Shown piece after piece: positions 17,800 through 27,670 of a stretch of DNA of 64,000 nucleotides (position 1 is its first letter; each line of letters begins with the position of its first letter). Position numbers and translations under genes: made by a program. The notes under the pieces were generated by a model. That model was not told the origin of the DNA. It ran no database searches and saw only the letters and a list, made by a program, of their open reading frames with translations. Source of the stretch: Bacteroides zhangwenhongii. Its GTDB lineage: Bacteria > Bacteroidota > Bacteroidia > Bacteroidales > Bacteroidaceae. The stretch spans positions 3,906,001-3,970,000 of the forward strand of contig NZ_CP059856.1 of assembly GCF_009193325.2 (NCBI RefSeq), given 5' to 3'.

Positions 17800-20700
17800 T
17801 TAAAAGTTAATGTTAAGTCCTACATTATACGTTCTCATAATTGGGAACGCTCCTGCCTGTGCACTATTCTTCACCATTGCGGCACGACTTCCGGAACGTG
17901 CTTCCGGGTTTACCCCCCGATAGTTGCTTGACATCAGATAAAGCAGATTCTGCCCCGTAGCATACACACGCAACCCAGAAAGTCCCATTTTGCGCAACAT
18001 CTTTTTCGGAAAAGTATATCCGACAGTCACATCACGCAATGCCATAAACCCGGCATCTTCAATCAGATAATCAGTAAGGAAGTGAGAGATACCGAAATCA
18101 CGGTACGGCACTTTCCCATTTCCCGGATGTTCCTCACTCAACCATCTTCCGGACATATACTTTGGTGAACGGTCATTAAATTCATTATAATTTCCGTTGG
18201 CGTTGAACACCTTTCCGCCCACTTGTCCTTGAATGACAAATGACAAATCAAAATCTTTATATTTCAAAGAGTTAGTCATCCCCCAAATAAAATCAGGATA
18301 AGGAGAGCCTAAAGGCACGCGATCGTCATCATTGATTACACCATCTCCATTAGTATTGGCTACGCGCAATCCTCCCGGACGGTCAGACACATGATGCGGG
18401 TTGTTGTTTATTTCTTCCTGCGTCTTCCATACACCAACCGTTTTGTATCCATAAAACTGAATCAACGGTTCACCCACTCTCGCAATATAATACTGTTTGT
18501 AGTTCCCCGCAGTAATCTGTTCTGCCGGTCCGCCTAAATCGAGTAAACGGTTGCGCGTCACAGATACATTAAATGAAGTATTCCATTTGAATTTACGACC
18601 GTTGAAATTATATGTAGTCAGCTCCACTTCAAAACCCTTGTTTCTCAATTTTCCTTCATTAGTCCATGCCTTATTGTATCCGGAAACACTGTTAACCGTT
18701 TTCTCGTAAAGCAAACTTTTAGTAATCGCATAATAATAATCGAATGTAATACCAATACGATTTTTGAAAAGCGCAATATCCAATCCGAGATTGTATTCTC
18801 CGGTCTGCTCCCATTGCAATGCTGAATTACCTAATGTTTTAGAATTATTGGCAAAGCCCACTATGACGGAACCACTTCCGGCACCCAGCACATAAGGAGC
18901 AGGATCGAGCAGATTGGTATTCGCATAATTAACGATGGCATTCGTTCCTGTGATACCGTAACTACCTCTAATCTTCAACTGATTCAGCCAAGGAACGTTT
19001 GCCTTGATGAAAGGCTCTTCTGAAACCCGCCAGCCACCTGATACGGAAGGGAACCATCCCCAGCGATTATCTTTACCGAACTTTGAACTACCATCCGTAC
19101 GAATAGTAGCCGAGAACAGATAACGGTCTTTCAACGCATAGTTTATACGGCCGAAATAAGATACCATCGCATCATCACTTTTCCATGTTCCGGTACGTAA
19201 AGAAGTACCTTCATACTGATCTATTCGTCCGGCAGCACTCAATGAATAGATATCATCCGTCATAAAATCAAACCCGAGAATACCTGCCTTTGTGGTCGTA
19301 TTCAGATAGACAGAAGCACCCAACAAAGCATCAATAGAATGTATCTTCTTAATTTTTGTGCTATAATTCAACGTATTTTCCGAAGATAAACGAACAGTCT
19401 TATTATTGGAATAATATCCACGACTAGGATCCGAATCATTCACCGCACCTTCTTTCCGGTAAACAGTCGACTCAGAATAATTCAAATTGTAACTATTGGA
19501 AGAACGGAATTTTAATCCTTTCAGCAACTTAATCTCAATATATCCCTGCAACTGCATACGATATTGCTCGGACGGTTGTGAGATACTTTCCAATGTGCCA
19601 AGGGGATTATTGTTGTTCGAGTTCCAAGGAGTAGCCCTCAAATCCGTAACCTCTTCTCCTGTCTGCGGATTGATGCCGGAATAAAGCATATTGCTAAAAT
19701 GCGCACCTTTAGTATACTCGCCTACCTTTCTACCGGTAAGTGCCGCCGTGTATTCGTTGTGGCGTGCAGGCATCCACGATGGAGTACGCACAAATCCCAT
19801 ATAATTAGCTCCCGGACGTTCCGACTCCGTGTAAGTAGGGGCTATATTCACTCCTACCGTTACTCGCTTGGAAAGATCAGCATCAATACGCGCCCTGAAG
19901 TTATAACGTTGAAAGTAGTTCTTTTTCAACATACCTTTATCATCCGTATAAGCTCCGGACACGAAATATCGCAACCCTTTAGCTCCGCCACTAACGGAAA
20001 AATCGGCACTGAAAAAGAACGGATTACTGCGGAATGCTTCATCCTGCCAGTTTACATCACTGTTCTCCGCAATAATATACTGAGCAATGTCACCGGAAGA
20101 AAGAGATTGTCCGGTCAACTCATAATCTGCTATCCGTTGCTGTATATACTCTTTTGCATCCAACATCGGATAACGTTTGTATTCTTCCCTCATACCCCAT
20201 TTCAATTTCAAGGAGTATTTGGGTTTGTTTGCCGTACCGCTCTTAGTAGTAATCATAATAACGCCATTTGCCGCACGCGAACCATAGATAGCAGCAGAAG
20301 CTGCATCCTTCAGAATCTCAATACTCCTTACATCACTCGGATTGATAGCGTCAATGCCGTCATCCATCGGGAAACCGTCTACGACAACCAACGGAGCACT
20401 GCTTGCACTAAATGAAGAAGTACCACGCACCATAATATCCGGTTCCGCTCCTACTTCTGAAGTAAGATTCAGAATCTGAACACCGGCAGCTTTACCCATC
20501 AGCGCCTGGTCCAAACGGGAGACGGGCATATCTTCAATGCCTTCCGTATTTACTTTAGTAATACCTCCGGTCAAATGGGATTTTTGTTGTACGCCATAAC
20601 CCACAACGACTACCTCGTCGAGTTGTTGCAAGTCCTCATGCAACACCACGCGAATATTCTTTTTATTCTTCACAGAAACCGTTTGTGTTGAAAACCCAAC

Positions 20701-20961
20701 ATAAGAAAACTTCAAAGTAGTCTTATTAGCAGGCATACTGATGGAAAAATGACCATCTATGTCGGTGACAGCACCGGAAGAAGCACCGACCACAAAAACC
20801 GATACGCCGACTAACGGATCGTTATTGCTATCGACAACCGTACCCTTCACCGTCACCGATTGCTGAACACCTTCACTTCCCGGCGAAGAAGCTAAGGCGG
20901 AAGTTCCAAATATAAATACCATTAATATAGTACTTATTAGAAAGATAGGAATTCTTTTCAT
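17800..20961 (-). CDS. SusC-like TonB-dependent outer-membrane glycan importer
   Basis: A 1053-residue SusC-family transporter. It has a signal peptide (IFGTSALASS), a carboxypeptidase-regulatory-like domain (VKGTVVDSNNDPLVGVSVF), the DEVVVVGYGVQQKSHLTGG segment, a plug domain, and a barrel ending NVGLNINF. The ATG at 20961 is chosen because the longer reading starts at TTG and lacks a clean signal peptide. It is the first gene of an eight-gene minus-strand operon and lies back to back with the hybrid regulator gene at 21260, which is the usual regulator for such operons. Confidence 0.95.
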   Translation of the reverse strand: MKRIPIFLISTILMVFIFGTSALASSPGSEGVQQSVTVKGTVVDSNNDPLVGVSVFVVGASSGAVTDIDGHFSISMPANKTTLKFSYVGFSTQTVSVKNKKNIRVVLHEDLQQLDEVVVVGYGVQQKSHLTGGITKVNTEGIEDMPVSRLDQALMGKAAGVQILNLTSEVGAEPDIMVRGTSSFSASSAPLVVVDGFPMDDGIDAINPSDVRSIEILKDAASAAIYGSRAANGVIMITTKSGTANKPKYSLKLKWGMREEYKRYPMLDAKEYIQQRIADYELTGQSLSSGDIAQYIIAENSDVNWQDEAFRSNPFFFSADFSVSGGAKGLRYFVSGAYTDDKGMLKKNYFQRYNFRARIDADLSKRVTVGVNIAPTYTESERPGANYMGFVRTPSWMPARHNEYTAALTGRKVGEYTKGAHFSNMLYSGINPQTGEEVTDLRATPWNSNNNNPLGTLESISQPSEQYRMQLQGYIEIKLLKGLKFRSSNSYNLNYSESTVYRKEGAVNDSDPSRGYYSNNKTVRLSSENTLNYSTKIKKIHSIDALLGASVYLNTTTKAGILGFDFMTDDIYSLSAAGRIDQYEGTSLRTGTWKSDDAMVSYFGRINYALKDRYLFSATIRTDGSSKFGKDNRWGWFPSVSGGWRVSEEPFIKANVPWLNQLKIRGSYGITGTNAIVNYANTNLLDPAPYVLGAGSGSVIVGFANNSKTLGNSALQWEQTGEYNLGLDIALFKNRIGITFDYYYAITKSLLYEKTVNSVSGYNKAWTNEGKLRNKGFEVELTTYNFNGRKFKWNTSFNVSVTRNRLLDLGGPAEQITAGNYKQYYIARVGEPLIQFYGYKTVGVWKTQEEINNNPHHVSDRPGGLRVANTNGDGVINDDDRVPLGSPYPDFIWGMTNSLKYKDFDLSFVIQGQVGGKVFNANGNYNEFNDRSPKYMSGRWLSEEHPGNGKVPYRDFGISHFLTDYLIEDAGFMALRDVTVGYTFPKKMLRKMGLSGLRVYATGQNLLYLMSSNYRGVNPEARSGSRAAMVKNSAQAGAFPIMRTYNVGLNINF

Positions 20962-21048
20962 ATTACAATGTTTTTCATATAAATGTTTGCGGAGAATCAA
21001 ATCAATCCCTTCTTGGCCAGAGAAAGTTTTGCTTCATTCTTCCAGTTA

Positions 21049-21056
21049 CAAAAATA
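21049..21056 (-). promoter_or_regulatory. -7 promoter element of the susC-led operon
   Basis: The minus strand reads TATTTTTG, matching TAnnTTTG, about 88 bases before the susC ATG at 20961. No good -33 box is visible, which fits a promoter that needs an activator. Confidence 0.5.
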
Positions 21057-21214
21057 GGGAATAGTCCATTGACGTGATTTATAGAATCTTCCAAAGAGTT
21101 GTAGAGAAGGTTCCACGCTTGCAATATTCCTCCCAATTCTTGTAAAAATAGCCCAGAGATGGGTATACAGCGTAAAATAAGCCTATTAGCAAAGACTATT
21201 CCCCATTTTTTTAT

Positions 21215-21222
21215 TATTTTTG
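21215..21222 (+). promoter_or_regulatory. -7 promoter element of the hybrid regulator gene
   Basis: TATTTTTG matches TAnnTTTG and lies 37 bases before the regulator ATG at 21260. The region between this and the opposing susC promoter (21057-21214) should hold the regulator's own binding sites, but I found no clear direct repeats. Confidence 0.5.
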
Positions 21223-21259
21223 CTTCATCGTAATTAGGCACCCCAAATATAATTCATTT

Positions 21260-24200
21260 ATGAAAAAGCTACTATGTATTTTAGTCGTTTCTATACTTTC
21301 GCAAGTCATTTTTGCGGCTCCAAGATATCATTTCTCCAATTTATCCGTCAAAGACGGGCTATCGCAGTTGAACGTCACCTGCATATACCAAGACAAACAG
21401 GGATATATGTGGTTCGGCACACGCAACGGGCTGAATAAATTCAATGGGAACTCTTTCGAGATCTTCTGGAATCACGCCGACGACCCTCATAGTATCAGCA
21501 GTAACACTATTGCCTGCATCACCGAAGATGCAGAAGCCAACTTATGGATCGGTACGGAAAACGGCTTAAACAAACTCGATAAAAGCAGGAATAGTTTCAA
21601 ACGGTACTACCTTACGCACAAGGCCGGTTCAATGAACAATAAAATCCTATCGCTTTACCTTGATAAAGAGAATATATTATGGGTAGGAACTCTTTCAGGT
21701 CTCTTCATATACGAACCCGAATCGGACAATCTGAAAGCGGTTCCCATTAAAGAGTTGGTTGATAATTCCATCAGTGCCATTCTGGAAAAGGACAACGAAC
21801 TGTATCTCGCTTCCAGCAGAAACGGACTCCTGATTTACGATAAACAGAAAAAACGGGTAGCCCGTTCTTTCCGGACGGATTCCAAAATCCTGCCCATCAG
21901 TTCCAATTACCTCAAGGATATCTATATCGACAAGAAAGATAATATATGGCTGGGGACTTATAAGGACGGTGTATGCGTCATTAAACACGATTTGTCGGAA
22001 ATAGTGCATTATAATACCTCAAACGGATTATCCAACAATAATATCCGTTGTATCAAAGAATCTCCTTCGGGCGAAATGTGGATAGGGACTTTCGACGGAC
22101 TCAACATCGTCAATCCGGTGACAAGCCGAATCTTGACATACAAATATGGCGAACAGGGAACACTGACCCATCACTCTGTGTATAGTATCCTTTTCGACAG
22201 AATGCAGACCATCTGGATCGGGACTTATGCCGGAGGAGCCGACTATTACAATCCTTACGGACATCTGTTTGACTTTTATAATCCGGGAGTTGCCTTAAAT
22301 ACCAATCCTGGTATCTTAGGTCCATCCATTGAATACAACGGAACACTGTATATCAGCTCCGAAGGTGGCGGTTTAATTGCTTTCGATCTGGAACAACAGA
22401 CTTTCCAGCAATATAAGTTACCACAACATACCGGAACTTCCCCCCAAAGTATATTCAAAACCATCTATTTGGACGGAAACCGTATCTTATGTGGAACCGG
22501 TCAGGGAGAAGTGTACGAATTCAACCTGCATTCCCAGCAATTCTCCTTATTTTATCAGACAACAGACCGCAGGCCTATCTATCACATCAGCCGAAGCCGG
22601 TCGGGACATATTATTATCGGTGGTATCAGCATGGGCGAGGGGCTTGTATTTCTCTCCAATGACGGAACACATACCATACAAACCGAGTTTCCGGTCAAAG
22701 GTAAGGGCAACGTCCATTTTTCACACGTGATCTGCGTCTGCGAAGTGGATAACGATGTTTACCTTATCGGAACGAAAAGCGACGGGCTATTCTGCTATGA
22801 CAAAATCAACCGTACGCTCATTGCTTACGACCGCACAAACGGACTGGCAGCAACATCTATCAGCAGCATTCTGAAAGACCGTTCGGGAAGGATTTGGATT
22901 AGCAGCGTCGACGGAGGACTAAGCGAGCTCTCTCTTTCCACCGGGAAATTCACTACCTACAACGAAAATAACGGCCTGTTGAACAACCAGGTGTGCAAAG
23001 TGGTGGAAGGAAATGACAATACATTGTGGCTCACTACCTTGAATGGGATTTCTAACCTTGATCTCCGTACGCGGAACATCATCAATTACGGACAGGAAAG
23101 CGGCATACAGGTACAGGAATTCTCACCTTGCGCAGGTATCCGCCTTTCGGACAACCGGATATTCTTTGCAGGCAACAATGGTTTTACGCTCTTCAATCCA
23201 AGTGATATAATCACTAACCCTAATATTCCCCCCATCATTCTGGATAAACTGTACATCAACAACACTTTGATACAACCGAACGATAAGGCGGGTATTCTCA
23301 AAGAAAGTATTTCCACCCAGAAAAAGATTGTACTGAAATATAATCAGACGAATATAATGATTGAATATTGTGCGCTGAATTATATCTTTAACAATAAAAA
23401 CCAATATGCTTATAAGCTGGATGGATTCGATTCCGATTGGAATGAAGTAGGAAGCCGCCGTACTGCCTATTACACCAACATTCCGGCAGGCACTTATCAT
23501 TTCGTGGTGAAAGGCTCCAATAATGACGGTATCTGGAATGAACAAGGAACAGCTCTGGAGATTATCGTCCTGCCGCCATTATGGAAAACTTGGTGGGCTT
23601 ATTTGTTTTACAGCACTATTGCCATCGCCTTGATTGCCTTTATCATCCGCTACTTTACCGAGAAAAGACGTTTACAGAATAATATCCGATTGAAACAAAT
23701 GGAAGCGGAAGTACACGAGGAATATTACCAGGAACGTAATCGTCTTTTCACCAACTTTTCTCATGAGCTTCGCACACCGCTGACATTGATTATCGCTCCT
23801 CTGGAAGAATTTGTCAAACGTACGGATCTGGCTGAAGATATCCATTATAAGATTCAGTTGATGCTACGCAATGCCCAACGCCTGTTGCGCATTGTCAATA
23901 ATCTGATGGACTTGCAGAAGAATGAAAGCGGAACAATGAAACTGCAAGTTTCGGAGAATGACATCGTTAAGTTCACCCATGAAGCAGTAGCTTCCTTCCA
24001 GGATCTGGCATTATATCGGAACATCCATCTGAAATTCAAGCATTCCGTTGACCGGCAACCGCTGTGGTTCGACTGGAATATGTTGGAGAAAGTGTATTTC
24101 AACTTCCTCTCCAACGCTTTCAAGAATGTGCCGGACGGCGGCTCCGTACTGGTAGAGATGGACATAAAACCTCTTTCCGAACTGAGTATTTTTGTACCCG

Positions 24201-25333
24201 CCAAGTTGAATAGATATAAGAATGATGAAATAAGATATCTCACCGTATCTATTCAAGATAACGGTGTAGGCATCGCTCCCGATGAATTGGAAAAGATTTT
24301 CCGTCCTTTCTACCAAGTAGCGCAGAACGAACATTCCAAATCGGGAACAGGCATCGGACTGAGCTTGAGCAAAGCGATCATAGAAATGCATCATGGAATA
24401 GTATGGGCGGAAAACGCAATCGGTTCAGGAGCGATTTTCAGGTTTGTTCTACCCATTGATAAGAGCTGTTTTGCTCCCGAAGCAATTGTAGAATCCACTG
24501 ATAATGCGTCTGTATCATTCAATGTGGAACTTCCTGACACAGCTTTCGAACCAGAGAATTCGGGAAAGAAGCAATCGACTATTCTTGTGGTAGAAGATAA
24601 TCGCGACCTGAACAATTACATCTGTTCCTGCCTCGCGGATAAATACAATGTAGTGGGTGTCACCAACGGTGAGGACGCCCTTTCCAAAGCCGTCAACCTG
24701 CTTCCTAACCTGATCATCACCGACTTGATGATGCCCAAGATGAATGGCATCGAACTTATCCAAAGACTGAAGAAAGATATGAATACCAGTCATATTCCTA
24801 TTATTATGGTAACTGCCAAAACCGGTACGGATGATATCAAGGAAGGGTATGCCGCAGGAGCTGATGAGTACATCACAAAGCCTTTTGATGCCTCTATTCT
24901 GAAAATAAGAGTGGATAATCTTATTCAAAGTCGCGAGAAGTTGAAAGACCTTTACAGCAAGAACTTCTCCCTCGAATCGCTGGGCGTAGATGTAACTTCC
25001 GTCGACGAGAAATTCATGCAAAAGTTATATGCCACTCTGCAACAGAACATTTCCAATTCCGATCTGAATCTTGATGCGTTCTGTAAAGAGCTTGGACTGA
25101 GTAAATCAAACCTTTATCGCAAAATCAAGCAGATCACCGGTTACTCACCAAATGAGTTCATCCGCAATTTCCGACTGGAAACTGCCGCGAAAATGCTAAA
25201 AGAGACCGATATGACGATTACGGAAGTATATTGCGCCGTTGGCTATAATAGCTTGGCGTATTTCTCGAATTGTTTCAAGGCGTTGTACGGAATGTCACCT
25301 ACTGAGTTCAAGAATAAGCAGGAAGGGAAATAA
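21260..25333 (+). CDS. Hybrid two-component system regulator (sensor-kinase-receiver-AraC)
   Basis: A 1357-residue single-chain regulator. It has a signal peptide, a periplasmic two-propeller sensor made of Reg_prop repeats (YMWFGTRNGLNKF, NLWIGTENGLNKL, RIWISSVDGGLSEL), a Y_Y_Y domain (YAYKLDGFDSDWNEVGSRR), a transmembrane segment at ~780-805, a histidine kinase with phospho-acceptor His835 in FSHELRTP, an ATPase domain (NFLSNAFKNVP, DNGVGIAP, GTGIGLSLSKA), a receiver with Asp1155 in ITDLMMPKMNG, and a C-terminal AraC-type DNA-binding domain (LGLSKSNLYRKIKQITGYSP). All catalytic motifs are intact. It is divergent from susC and is expected to activate both this operon and the enzyme operons at 31207-52371. 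The ligand would be an oligosaccharide of the target glycan. Confidence 0.95.
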   Translation: MKKLLCILVVSILSQVIFAAPRYHFSNLSVKDGLSQLNVTCIYQDKQGYMWFGTRNGLNKFNGNSFEIFWNHADDPHSISSNTIACITEDAEANLWIGTENGLNKLDKSRNSFKRYYLTHKAGSMNNKILSLYLDKENILWVGTLSGLFIYEPESDNLKAVPIKELVDNSISAILEKDNELYLASSRNGLLIYDKQKKRVARSFRTDSKILPISSNYLKDIYIDKKDNIWLGTYKDGVCVIKHDLSEIVHYNTSNGLSNNNIRCIKESPSGEMWIGTFDGLNIVNPVTSRILTYKYGEQGTLTHHSVYSILFDRMQTIWIGTYAGGADYYNPYGHLFDFYNPGVALNTNPGILGPSIEYNGTLYISSEGGGLIAFDLEQQTFQQYKLPQHTGTSPQSIFKTIYLDGNRILCGTGQGEVYEFNLHSQQFSLFYQTTDRRPIYHISRSRSGHIIIGGISMGEGLVFLSNDGTHTIQTEFPVKGKGNVHFSHVICVCEVDNDVYLIGTKSDGLFCYDKINRTLIAYDRTNGLAATSISSILKDRSGRIWISSVDGGLSELSLSTGKFTTYNENNGLLNNQVCKVVEGNDNTLWLTTLNGISNLDLRTRNIINYGQESGIQVQEFSPCAGIRLSDNRIFFAGNNGFTLFNPSDIITNPNIPPIILDKLYINNTLIQPNDKAGILKESISTQKKIVLKYNQTNIMIEYCALNYIFNNKNQYAYKLDGFDSDWNEVGSRRTAYYTNIPAGTYHFVVKGSNNDGIWNEQGTALEIIVLPPLWKTWWAYLFYSTIAIALIAFIIRYFTEKRRLQNNIRLKQMEAEVHEEYYQERNRLFTNFSHELRTPLTLIIAPLEEFVKRTDLAEDIHYKIQLMLRNAQRLLRIVNNLMDLQKNESGTMKLQVSENDIVKFTHEAVASFQDLALYRNIHLKFKHSVDRQPLWFDWNMLEKVYFNFLSNAFKNVPDGGSVLVEMDIKPLSELSIFVPAKLNRYKNDEIRYLTVSIQDNGVGIAPDELEKIFRPFYQVAQNEHSKSGTGIGLSLSKAIIEMHHGIVWAENAIGSGAIFRFVLPIDKSCFAPEAIVESTDNASVSFNVELPDTAFEPENSGKKQSTILVVEDNRDLNNYICSCLADKYNVVGVTNGEDALSKAVNLLPNLIITDLMMPKMNGIELIQRLKKDMNTSHIPIIMVTAKTGTDDIKEGYAAGADEYITKPFDASILKIRVDNLIQSREKLKDLYSKNFSLESLGVDVTSVDEKFMQKLYATLQQNISNSDLNLDAFCKELGLSKSNLYRKIKQITGYSPNEFIRNFRLETAAKMLKETDMTITEVYCAVGYNSLAYFSNCFKALYGMSPTEFKNKQEGK

Positions 25334-25410
25334 ATTCATAACCGGTATGGAAATGAACTAATCTTAGTTTTCCTAAAACCTAATTGGTAGTATGCAATGA
25401 TTTAATACTC

Positions 25411-25530
25411 GTTATACATAACTTTATTCGTCTGACTATAGTTGAACTTTCGTCTGACAACGGTTATTCTTTCGTCTAACTATAGTCAGACGAAAAAGAA
25501 ACCGTTGTCAGACGAATAAAATCATGCATC
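25411..25530. repeat. 22-bp-phased array with interleaved inverted repeats
   Basis: TTCGTCT starts at 25427, 25449 and 25471, exactly 22 bases apart. The 17-base arm A (25427-25443) is a perfect reverse complement of 25478-25494, and arm B (25449-25465) is a perfect reverse complement of 25500-25516. The order A-B-A'-B' is the topology of a pseudoknot rather than a simple hairpin. Small palindromes flank it at the same phase: GTTATACATAAC at 25411-25422 and ATGCAT at 25524-25529. It lies between two convergent transcripts (regulator gene ending 25333, pseudogene ending 25584). It may act as a two-way transcript end or as a protein-binding array. Confidence 0.75.
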
Positions 25531-25583
25531 ATCAACCATAAATTCATGAAGCATTAAAAATAATCTTATAACATTACTACTCT

Positions 25584-26828
25584 CTATTCTTTCATCATGA
25601 TTACATTATCCGGAACAGAAAAGCCAATAGGTTGACGCTCAGCATCAGTGATAGATTCGTCACCTTCAGTCTCATACCAAATACCAAGTGCCTCATTCAG
25701 CTTCCAATGGATCTTTGTAGGAGATAATAGATGGATATACCCGCCACTAATACCCTTGCCGCCAAAATGTTTTTTACGTTGGTCATAAAACCAGACACTT
25801 ACATAATTGGGATCAATCTCATTTAAAGTATACGAATGATTAGAAGCCCATATATACAGATTATCAGGACGAGGTTCTTTCGAAGAATCCCAGTACACAG
25901 GAAGTTCACCCCAATAATTTTCTATTATTTTTCCTTTTACGGAAAGATAATAGCCGCCATAAAGTCCGTTATATATGTCAGACCTCCCGATTTTCTGCCC
26001 TTTTTGTAATCTTATCTTAAAAATAGTATCGCTATTTTAATAAACCCAAGTACCGACATAAGCATCCAGATTCTTTGTTGGAGATACGCTTTTTTGTGGT
26101 TGCGACTTCTCCTCGCATTTTTCCATCATTTCGTAATAAGTTTCCTCATAGCAATGGTCTCTCTTACTACCACTACGAGCCATCAGTTCTTTCGTATTCT
26201 CATCAATGGGGGTTATCTTGCCCACAATCTTACCGTCCCGATACTTCCAGCCGTTTATCATACTACCGTTCAACTTAAAGAACATCACTCTGCCGTCAAA
26301 TTTCTTGTCGCGATAAAGGTAAGTATTACGATTTATCCGCTTCTTTTTCAGATACTTGTAGGAACCGACAAATATCGAAACAAAGCTGCGCACCTGTCCG
26401 GTCTCCAAGTTCTTCAAGATAACCAGATGAGTCGAGTTGCGAAGTTTATTCTTCGCATGCAATTCGTCAAAATGAAGGCGGGTCTCCTCATCAACAATCA
26501 TATGCCGGGCCTGAGTCAGGATAGGCATCTGAACTACCTCATAACGTCCACGGTTACTCTCGGTGGCATGCGACCACTTGGGTTTAATGAATGCAGGCAT
26601 ATCATCATTGCCGCCGAAACGTGTATTGAAACAAACCACCGAATCATAATGCGACTCATACCATTGCCGGGCTACGGAAACGGTCAACTGCTTGTTATGT
26701 TTACGGGATTCACGATGATCTACCGACCGAACTCCCCACTTCTCTCCACCATAGCAGACAGACAAGCTGCCGATGCCCAACAATGCCAATGATGCAAACA
26801 ATAAATATTTGCGCTTACTTACTTTCAT
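25584..26828 (-). pseudogene. N-domain gene fused to lipocalin-like copy 1, broken by a nonsense codon
   Basis: One reading frame of 415 codons interrupted by TAA at 26037-26039. The first part (263 residues) has a signal peptide (LALLGIGSLSVCYGG) and a conserved secreted N-domain (WYESHYDSVVCFN, IVDEETRLHFDEL, FFKLNGSMINGWKYRDGKIVG) also seen in the gene at 27549-28881. Near 26097 it switches to the lipocalin-like sequence (KSVSPTKNLDAYVGTWVY), then the stop. Copy 3 of the lipocalin gene has CAA where this copy has TAA, so a single C-to-T change created the stop. The remaining codons (25584-26036) match copy 3 almost exactly, which suggests the stop is recent. A 263-residue truncated product may still be secreted. 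Confidence 0.75.
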
Positions 26829-26861
26829 AAGTTACCAAATTTATAAATTAAACTTTAGATT

Positions 26862-26931
26862 GGCTCTCCGCTAAGAATGATAACTGATCGCACAATAATG
26901 CAACAAGATATCAATACTATAGCGAAGAGCC
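26862..26931. repeat. Long-loop inverted repeat upstream of the broken fusion gene
   Basis: GGCTCTCCGCT (26862-26872) is a 10/11 match to the reverse complement of AGCGAAGAGCC (26921-26931). A related pair occurs at about 29721 and 29780-29790. It lies between the stop of lipocalin copy 2 and the start of the fusion pseudogene and may be a transcript-end structure, though no T-run follows. Confidence 0.35.
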
Positions 26932-27670
26932 AAGGTACTTCGAAGGATTTTTATGATATTGATACTCTCTATTCTTTCATCATGATTACATCATCCGGAA
27001 CAGAAAAGCCAATAGGCTGACGCTCAGCATCAGTGATAGATTCGTCACCTTCAGTCTCATACCAAATACCAAGTGCCTCATTCAGCTTCCAATGAATCTT
27101 TGTAGGAGATAATAGATGGATATACCCGCCACTAATACCCTTGCCGCCAAAATGTTTTTTACGTTGGTCATAAAACCAGACACTTACATAATTGGGATCA
27201 ATCTCATTTAAAGTATACGAATGATTAGAAGCCCATATATACAGATTATCAGGACGAGGTTCTTTCGAAAAATCCCAGTACACAGGAAGTTCACCCCAAT
27301 AATTTTCTATTATTTTTCCTTTTACGGAAAGATAATAGCCACCATGAAGTCCGTTGTATATTGCAGACCTACCGACTTCTTGTCCTTTTTGTAATCTTAC
27401 CTTAAAAATAGTATCGTTATTTTGATAAACCCAAGTACCGACATAAGCATCCAGATTCTTTGTTGGAAGTACGCTTTTTTGTCCCATAAGGCTACCAGTC
27501 GTAACAACTAACAGTAATAAAATAATTTTTATTGTTTTCATAATACATTTATTTACAGTCTTTATCAATCAATTTATTGTTCTCATCCAAATCTTTGGCA
27601 ATCCAGTTCTCGAAATTATCATCAATATGTTCATCTTGCATGGGACGAAACATTACAGATAGCCCTGCCT
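26890..27670. repeat. Segmental duplication, copy 2
   Basis: This block of about 780 bases is nearly identical to 29749-30529. It covers 79 bases of noncoding DNA, the whole lipocalin-like gene and the last ~40 codons of the JAMM-like gene. The shared noncoding flank shows that DNA, not only protein, was duplicated. Confidence 0.75.
26969..27541 (-). CDS. Secreted lipocalin-like protein, copy 2
   Basis: A 190-residue protein with a signal peptide (ILLLLVVTTGSLMGQ) and a beta-rich mature part: DAYVGTWVYQNNDTIFKVRL, GGYYLSVKGKIIENYWGE, YVSVWFYDQRKKHFGGKG, IHWKLNEALGIWYETEG. The GTWxY start and alternating strands suggest a lipocalin-like or DUF6705-like barrel; the family name is a guess. The ATG at 27541 is chosen because it opens the signal peptide and lies 7 bases after the JAMM-like stop, as in copy 3. 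It differs from copies 1 and 3 at several residues (for example PDDV versus PDNV, NNDTIFKV versus SDTIFKI), so it is the older branch. A partner, inhibitor or immunity role for the neighbouring secreted protein is inference only. Confidence 0.7.
   Translation of the reverse strand: MKTIKIILLLLVVTTGSLMGQKSVLPTKNLDAYVGTWVYQNNDTIFKVRLQKGQEVGRSAIYNGLHGGYYLSVKGKIIENYWGELPVYWDFSKEPRPDNLYIWASNHSYTLNEIDPNYVSVWFYDQRKKHFGGKGISGGYIHLLSPTKIHWKLNEALGIWYETEGDESITDAERQPIGFSVPDDVIMMKE

Noticed and set aside
21002..21241. 79-residue minus-strand ORF between susC and the hybrid regulator
   Set aside because: It covers the divergent promoter region, contains the susC -7 box, has no signal peptide or recognisable motif, and starts from the regulator promoter area.
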